A stretch of 20,669 nt of DNA from Acidobacteriaceae bacterium. Lineage in GTDB: Bacteria > Acidobacteriota > Terriglobia > Terriglobales > Acidobacteriaceae. The stretch spans positions 1,375 to 22,043 of the forward strand of contig PMMJ01000385.1 in the NCBI GenBank assembly GCA_003162255.1, given 5' to 3'. Of the stretch, positions 15,719-20,669 are shown piece by piece. Numbering within the stretch: position 1 is the stretch's first letter; the number at the start of each line of letters is the position of its first letter. Both the position numbers and the translations under genes were made by a program. The notes beneath the pieces are model-generated. The model was not told the origin of the DNA. It ran no database searches and saw only the letters and a program-made list of their open reading frames with translations.

Positions 15719-16651
15719 ATGAATCGACGCACATTTTCCCAAACCTTGGTAGCAGCGGCGATGGGCTCTGCCGCTTTTGGACACAGATTCCCGCCGGGAC
15801 TTGGAGGAAGCGAAATGGCTGGCGAAGCAAACGTACAAGATGTGCCCTTCAAGCTTTCCGTCATGCTCTGGACCGTTTTCAGAGACTTGCCTTTTGAGCA
15901 GCGCCTGGAGAAGGTGGCAGAAGCTGGCTACAAGTATGTGGAACTCGTCGGCGAGTACGAGAAGTGGTCTGCGGATGATTTCAACCGGGCAAACGCAAAA
16001 CGCAAGGAGCTGGGCATCAGCTTCGATACCACGGCAGGATTGAAGCACGGCGTATGCAATCCGGCCGACCGTGACGCGCTGCTTGCGGATCTCCGGGGAG
16101 CGCTCGATGCGATGGAAAAGATCGACTGCCCCAGCATCATTCTACTGTCCGGCAATGTGGTGCCAGGTATGACCCGCGAGGGCCAGAACCAGAGCTGTAT
16201 CGACGGCCTGAAGGCGGCAGCGAGGCTCATCGATGGGAAGAAGATTGCCGGAAACCCAGTGCAGCTTCTGCTTGAAACGATCGATCCCGAGGAGAATCCC
16301 AAGTACTACCTGACTTCGGCAACCGAGGCATTCGAAGTAGTCAAAGCGGTAAACCATCCGCAGGTTAAGTTTCTCTACGATTTCTTTCACGAGCAGATTG
16401 CGGAAGGCAATCTAATTGAAAAGCTGGAAAAGAACATCCAGCACGTGGGCGTAGTGCATATTGCGGATGTCCCCGGCCGTCACGAACCGGGCACCGGCGA
16501 AATCAACTACCAGAGTATATTTCGCAAGCTCGGCGATCTGAGATACAACGGTGTCGCGGCCATGGAGTTTCTTCCGACCGCCGATCCCGTTATGAAATTG
16601 CGTGCCGCTCGCGAGATGGCTCTGCAGTCCAGCCGCGAGGCCACACGATGA
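15719..16651 (+). CDS. Tat-tagged hydroxypyruvate isomerase-like TIM-barrel protein
   Basis: A 310-residue member of the xylose-isomerase-like / AP-endonuclease-2 TIM-barrel superfamily, closest in appearance to hydroxypyruvate isomerase (Hyi). Seen: Tat-like N-terminus MNRRTFSQTLVAAAMGSAAF, first strand FKLSVMLWTVFRDLPFEQRL (44-63), YKYVELVGEYEKW, IILLSGNVVPGM, metal-ligand candidate Glu186 in LLLETIDPEENP, D221 and H224 in FLYDFFHEQ, and the Hyi signature VHIADVPGRHEPGTGEINY at 246-264. GAGG lies eight bases before ATG 15719. It is divergent from the dehydrogenase operon and convergent with the receptor gene. Cytosolic Hyi lacks an export signal, so this one may act in the periplasm or be a different isomerase or epimerase. 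Confidence 0.85.
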   Translation: MNRRTFSQTLVAAAMGSAAFGHRFPPGLGGSEMAGEANVQDVPFKLSVMLWTVFRDLPFEQRLEKVAEAGYKYVELVGEYEKWSADDFNRANAKRKELGISFDTTAGLKHGVCNPADRDALLADLRGALDAMEKIDCPSIILLSGNVVPGMTREGQNQSCIDGLKAAARLIDGKKIAGNPVQLLLETIDPEENPKYYLTSATEAFEVVKAVNHPQVKFLYDFFHEQIAEGNLIEKLEKNIQHVGVVHIADVPGRHEPGTGEINYQSIFRKLGDLRYNGVAAMEFLPTADPVMKLRAAREMALQSSREATR

Positions 16652-16708
16652 GTGAATTTCAGAATGAGAGTTTAGTGGTTCCACCGGCGAAAAAGCCCTC
16701 TTGTTGGC

Positions 16709-19700
16709 TCAATAGATCAGTTTCAGCGAGAACTGGATTTGCCGGGACGATCCAGCGGTTTTGCTGATCACGCCGAAGCCGCTGCCACGCACTATGTTGG
16801 ACGGTAGTCCGAAATCCACCAGGTTAAATATATTGAAGAATTCGGCGCGGAATTCTACCGTCGCCAACTCGCCGCTGCCCCTGTGACCAACCGGGGTGTC
16901 TTTAATCAAAGCCACATCGAAATCATGGAAGCCGGGACCACGGAATGTGTCGCGGCCCAGGGTTCCGAAACGGCCTTGATTCGGTCCGGTGCCGCCCGGC
17001 ACGTTGAGCGGAATGTTGAAGAAGGAAGCGTTACAAGGGCCCTGAGCACAATCGTCACCGAGGCCGAAGTAGTCCGCACGCACTTTGCGACTGGTGGAGA
17101 AATGGGGCTTGGCGACCAAGTCGGGACGATCGGTGCCACCCACTCCGGCGCCGGTTTGCTGCACCCCCGAGAAGACGGTGAACGGAGACCCGGTCGTCAG
17201 GGTAGTAATGTTGAGGAATTGCCATCCCGTCGTGAGGGGCTTGCCCAGCGGACGAAGGAAACCCACGCGCTCAAGGCGAAGCAACTGGATCCAGCTGACA
17301 GTAAAGACATGGGTCGTATCGAAAGTGGAAGGGCCTTTTTCGGCTCGAGGATTCCATGGATCCTGCGGCAGGGTTTGCAGGATCACTCCCGCGGTTCCGA
17401 AAAGTCCTCCCAGCACCGCGCTGGTGTCGTCGAGCGACTTGGAATATGTATAACTGGCCTGCAGGCCGAGGCCGAGGCGCGGCGAGTTCTTGGTCAGGCC
17501 CGTTTGCAGAGCGTGATAGGAAGAGTGGGAGCCGCTGGTTATTACGCTCTCAGCGCCATAGCCTCCTGTCGGATGCCCGGACGAATCGAACTTCGTAAAC
17601 GGCGCGAAAGCGGGGTCGGCGCCGGCGTAGCTGTTGGGCGAGAAGACGCTGACGAGATGAATACCGGCGGTCGCCACGTAAGAGGCGCTCGCTTTGAAGT
17701 CTCTGAAATCATGGTCGACGCCCAACGTGTAACTTCCGACATATCCGTTGCGGAAATTGCGGGCAATGGCGGAACCGACTGGCAGTTGTGTTTGATGGCC
17801 GGGAGTGAGAGCGGCGACGTCGTCTTCAAAGCGCTGCAGGTCCAGCACGGTGTTGGGACGGGCGTCGGTGCTGCGCTGGTTGGGGTAGATAAGCTGGCCG
17901 TGAATGTCATAAGCAGCCGGGAGCAATTCCGCAACCACCGTATTTTGAAACGGCACGGGGTTGAAGGGTTGAGCGGTAAAGACGGGATTGAAGACGAATG
18001 GAATGCCAGCGGTGAGAAAGTTATCTTGCCACAGATTGGGCAGAAGTGTCGCGATCGATCCACCGGCGTGAAGGACCGTGTGCTTCGAGAGGCTGTAGTC
18101 AAGGGCAAGCCGAGGGCCCCATCCGCCCCAATCCTGCAGATACGGAGGCTGCGGATTGATCACGAAGAGTTGGTTGGCCTGGTGGTTCCAGTAGGAGGTG
18201 GGTTTCCCATCGGCATCGAGAAACACGGGAAGCGAGGTGCGCTTCGTTTCTTCGTGAATTCGGCTATTGACTTCGTAGCGCAACCCGTAGGAGACGGTCA
18301 GCTTCGGCATCGCTTTCCAGGTGTCTTGAAAGTAAAAGTTGTAAGCTTCGCGGCGCACGCCGGCTTCGTCGAACTTGCCACCAACGGGCGTGAAGGCAGC
18401 CGGGACACTGACGTTGTACGAGTACGGTGTGGCGGTGAGCAGACCGGTGAGCGAATCGGGAAGCGGATCGCCAACTGCGATGTTGTGCGTTCCGCTCGCG
18501 GAAGGAATGTCAACCGGAGAATACGCGGTGCCGCCGCCAAAGGAATACCCGCCGTTCGGACCCGTGCCGAAGATGGTGGAATCCCGATTGAAGCGGATCT
18601 CGGTCCCCCACTTATAAGTGTGGTTGTGATGCACATAACTCATATCGTGCTTGAGTTGGTAGAGATTGGAGTAAGAGCCGAAGATCGATCCAGCCGGAGA
18701 GTCAAAGCCTTCAAAGAGCCCGTCGCCGAAGCCAAGCGCCGGTTGCGTGTGATTGGCGGCGGGGAAAAACGGGGTACTGCGGATGTATCCCAGAGAAGTT
18801 TCGGAAGTCAGGTGCGGACCGATGGTCCGTGTGTACTTCACACCCGCGCTCCGCTGATGGTCGAAGAACTGGATGCCGAAACTGGGATCGATCGCGGTTT
18901 GATCGGGATTCGTGACCGGGCCCGTAACCTGATTCAAACTGAAGCGGCTGAGGAGCTGGGCCTTGCCGGAAATGCGGTGGTCGACACGAACGGAAAACTG
19001 ATCGGTGCGCGTTGTCACCTTCGATGACGCGGCATAGGTCCGCGCCCCGTAAGACCCCGTTGGATCGTTGGGCAGCGGATAGCTGGCCAGCACGGGAACG
19101 ACCCTAGGGTCGACAGTAGTCACCGTAAGCGTGTCGTGCGTGCCGTCGGGATAGGTTATCGTGTCGATTCCTTTTCGCTCGTCGGCGGTCGGCACGGGAA
19201 AGACCTGGGTGGTGCCGAGTACCTGCCGGAACCCCTGGTACTCGCCGAAAAAGAACGTGCGGTCGCGGCCGTTATAGATTCCCGGTAACACGGCCGCTCC
19301 GCCGATCGTCACTCCAAACTCATTGCGCTCGAACGGAGGAATGCGCCGATGGTCCAGGCCGACATAGTCGAAGTAATTCCGCGCATCGAAGGCGGCGTTG
19401 CGGACAAACTCAAACACACTGCCATGCACAGTGTTCGTGCCGGAGCGGGTGACGACATTGGTGTAACTGGCGGCGCCGTGGCCAATCTCGGCAGGCATCA
19501 CGCCGGCGCTGGACTGCACTTCCTGGATGGCGTCGACATTGAAGTTGGAAAAAGTCGCGCCGCCCATTTCCGGGTCGGTGGTGTCGGCTCCGTCGAGTGC
19601 GAAGACGGTCGCGCTACCGCGCTGGCCGTTCACGGCAAACTGCTGCGTAAAATTCGCGGCGCCGTTGGTGTCGGTCATGGTGCCCGCGGCGAGAAGCAAC

Positions 19701-20188
19701 AACTTGCTGAAGTCGCGCGAATTCAGCGGCAGACTGGAAACTTCTCCGGCCGAAAGATGTTCGCCGCCACTGGCTTGCTGAGTCGACGAGCCTTCTTCCT
19801 GGAAAAGCACCAGACCTTTTTCCGGAGACGACAGTTTCAGTCCGGCGGTGAGTTTGGTTCCGTCTTGAATATCTAAAAGCTCAGCCGACTGGAACCTCGC
19901 CGCCTTCGTGATTACAGACAATTCATACTTGCCTGGCGTAATGCCGGAAAAAGTAAACTCCCCGCTGGCCGAGGTTGTCGTCCTATACGCGGGGTCTTCC
20001 GAGGCGTGATTTTCTGAAGCGGGTTTTCCTTCGGAAGAGCGCAGCGTAATCGTAGCTTCCGAGACAGGACTTCCCACCGCGTCGCGAAGGACGCCGCTCC
20101 AAGGCGAAACCGCTCCCGCGGCCGGAAGCAGCCCGAACAGAAGAATGAAAGCGGACGCCACAGGCGCGCGTCGAACCATACAATGCAT
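16709..20188 (-). CDS. Oar-like TonB-dependent outer-membrane receptor with N-terminal carboxypeptidase-regulatory domain
   Basis: A protein of about 1,159 residues in the outer membrane, expected to import large nutrients (often glycans or other bulky substrates) using TonB energy. Seen: signal peptide MHCMVRRAPVASAFILLFGL with cleavage near AAGA; a carboxypeptidase-regulatory-like Ig domain at about 30-115 (GVLRDAVGSPVSEATITL, SGEFTFSGITPGKYELSV); then the plug (LPLNSRDFSKLLLLAAG, FALDGADTTDPE, IQEVQSSAGVMPAEIGHGA, NVVTRSGTN); then a long beta-barrel with YFQDTWKAMPKLTVSYGLRYE and a C-terminus ending in an aromatic residue (KLIY). The start is 20188 or 20179, set by the signal peptide; the frame continues upstream to 20458 but lacks features. 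No Shine-Dalgarno precedes it. Such receptors are multicopy in Acidobacteriota. Confidence 0.9.
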   Translation of the reverse strand: MHCMVRRAPVASAFILLFGLLPAAGAVSPWSGVLRDAVGSPVSEATITLRSSEGKPASENHASEDPAYRTTTSASGEFTFSGITPGKYELSVITKAARFQSAELLDIQDGTKLTAGLKLSSPEKGLVLFQEEGSSTQQASGGEHLSAGEVSSLPLNSRDFSKLLLLAAGTMTDTNGAANFTQQFAVNGQRGSATVFALDGADTTDPEMGGATFSNFNVDAIQEVQSSAGVMPAEIGHGAASYTNVVTRSGTNTVHGSVFEFVRNAAFDARNYFDYVGLDHRRIPPFERNEFGVTIGGAAVLPGIYNGRDRTFFFGEYQGFRQVLGTTQVFPVPTADERKGIDTITYPDGTHDTLTVTTVDPRVVPVLASYPLPNDPTGSYGARTYAASSKVTTRTDQFSVRVDHRISGKAQLLSRFSLNQVTGPVTNPDQTAIDPSFGIQFFDHQRSAGVKYTRTIGPHLTSETSLGYIRSTPFFPAANHTQPALGFGDGLFEGFDSPAGSIFGSYSNLYQLKHDMSYVHHNHTYKWGTEIRFNRDSTIFGTGPNGGYSFGGGTAYSPVDIPSASGTHNIAVGDPLPDSLTGLLTATPYSYNVSVPAAFTPVGGKFDEAGVRREAYNFYFQDTWKAMPKLTVSYGLRYEVNSRIHEETKRTSLPVFLDADGKPTSYWNHQANQLFVINPQPPYLQDWGGWGPRLALDYSLSKHTVLHAGGSIATLLPNLWQDNFLTAGIPFVFNPVFTAQPFNPVPFQNTVVAELLPAAYDIHGQLIYPNQRSTDARPNTVLDLQRFEDDVAALTPGHQTQLPVGSAIARNFRNGYVGSYTLGVDHDFRDFKASASYVATAGIHLVSVFSPNSYAGADPAFAPFTKFDSSGHPTGGYGAESVITSGSHSSYHALQTGLTKNSPRLGLGLQASYTYSKSLDDTSAVLGGLFGTAGVILQTLPQDPWNPRAEKGPSTFDTTHVFTVSWIQLLRLERVGFLRPLGKPLTTGWQFLNITTLTTGSPFTVFSGVQQTGAGVGGTDRPDLVAKPHFSTSRKVRADYFGLGDDCAQGPCNASFFNIPLNVPGGTGPNQGRFGTLGRDTFRGPGFHDFDVALIKDTPVGHRGSGELATVEFRAEFFNIFNLVDFGLPSNIVRGSGFGVISKTAGSSRQIQFSLKLIY

Positions 20189-20198
20189 GACGGGAGAG

Positions 20199-20204
20199 AT
20201 TATA
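20199..20204 (-). promoter_or_regulatory. -10 box (TATAAT) very close to the receptor start
   Basis: A perfect TATAAT reads on the reverse strand from 20204 to 20199. The -35 region is weak (sequence ACACTG at 17-base spacing). Transcription would begin near 20192, only a few bases before ATG 20188 or about 13 before ATG 20179. This would give a nearly leaderless mRNA, consistent with the missing ribosome-binding site. Confidence 0.35.
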
Positions 20205-20669
20205 CCGGCCCCCTGCGCGGTCAGTGTAGTTCTCCACCACTCGGGGATCACCGACAGAACAATGTCAGCCGAATGTCGAAGAACCGGACACAGGGTAGCC
20301 GCGAGTTTCATTGAAGGGCTGGGCTGCGTCCCGCTTGGTGAGACTGGAAACGTAAATCGTGATTCAACCTGCTTGAGCCATGCCTTGTAGTCCGCTACGG
20401 TGCGTCGGGCGGTTGTTGGCGGAGTGGATAGGATCTGTCTCCTCATGCAAAACCGCATTTCTCGCCTTTCTCGTGGCTTCGGGTTGCACGGTGGGGGCCC
20501 TGTCTGTGTTACTTTTGGTTATCAGGCCGCGAGAACCTAAATTACTAAGTTGTAACCAAGCAATATTCTGCTAGACTGTCTGCAAAGTCAGAAGGCGGGT
20601 TATGGGCTCGGGACAAACTTTCAATAGGCGAATCTTAGGAAAGCCTTTCAAGGGCTTCTGGGAATAAGA
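20205..20669. other. region upstream of the receptor without a supported gene
   Basis: This stretch of about 465 bases contains no convincing coding sequence. The receptor frame stays open through most of it but carries no domain. On the forward strand a weak promoter-like pair, TTGTAA (20550-20555) and TAGACT (20572-20577) with 16-base spacing, precedes a 21-codon open frame at 20602-20667 that has AAGG six bases upstream. The region becomes more AT-rich after 20500, as expected for an intergenic segment facing a gene beyond the right edge. Confidence 0.4.

Noticed and set aside
16883..19027. A 714-codon open frame on the forward strand inside the receptor gene
   Set aside because: It is fully antisense to a receptor with clear plug and barrel motifs. 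Its translation has no recognisable domain, and GC-rich codon bias leaves such antisense frames open.
20189..20458. N-terminal extension of the receptor by 90 residues
   Set aside because: A clear signal peptide begins at 20188 or 20179, a -10 box lies inside the extension, and the extra residues match no domain.
20602..20667. 21-codon forward frame with AAGG six bases upstream
   Set aside because: Too short to judge and not recognised; it might be a leader peptide for a gene beyond the right edge, but there is no further support.
1..20669. Search for tRNA, rRNA, CRISPR arrays, insertion sequences and phage genes
   Set aside because: No cloverleaf, spaced direct-repeat array, transposase, integrase or structural phage protein was recognised on either strand.

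Overview
The window is GC-rich (near 60% by eye) with dense coding and short intergenic gaps. It looks like a piece of an Acidobacteriota chromosome (Terriglobia-like). Three things point that way: an Oar-type TonB-dependent receptor of about 1,150 residues with an N-terminal carboxypeptidase-regulatory-like domain, Tat-signal-bearing metabolic enzymes, and a double-hairpin intergenic repeat of a kind I associate with Acidobacteria genomes. This assignment is an inference; there is no rRNA or phylogenetic marker in the window.

Left part (1-3119). A 5' regulatory region of about 400 bp has promoter-like elements facing both ways and repeated GTTCG/CGAAC half-sites. It is followed by a two-gene operon: an MDR dehydrogenase resembling sorbose-1-phosphate reductase, and a mannitol-dehydrogenase-family (long-chain polyol) dehydrogenase whose GTG start directly follows the first gene's stop. 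A predicted 5' leader carries three consecutive hairpins. A possible reverse-strand gene may run off the left edge.

Middle left (3324-4967). An ECF sigma factor, an overlapping (GTGA) zinc-finger anti-sigma factor with two membrane spans, and a three-span membrane protein ending in two zinc ribbons form a signalling operon. Then come a Tat-exported FAD amine oxidase of the spermidine-dehydrogenase type (5148-7082), a convergent RluA-family pseudouridine synthase, and a divergent PaiB-family FMN protein (8065-8694). PaiB is followed by an ACS-family MFS transporter and a secreted GH20 beta-N-acetylhexosaminidase.

Right part (12216-20669). After the double-hairpin repeat lies a reverse-strand operon: Zn-dependent polyol dehydrogenase, SDR dehydrogenase and exported metallo-beta-lactamase-fold hydrolase (transcription order; ATGA overlap, then an 11-nt gap). 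A Tat-tagged hydroxypyruvate-isomerase-like TIM barrel is divergent from it, and the large Oar-like receptor follows, convergent with the isomerase. Together the genes suggest uptake and oxidative catabolism of sugars, sugar acids or polyols, plus amino-sugar release from glycans. No tRNA, rRNA, CRISPR array, prophage or insertion sequence was seen. No clear defence or wholly new system is visible. The most unusual items are the regulatory region at the left, an SDR with the catalytic Lys replaced by Arg, an MDR with a His-to-Asp change at a zinc-ligand position, and the metallo-hydrolase coupled to sugar dehydrogenases.
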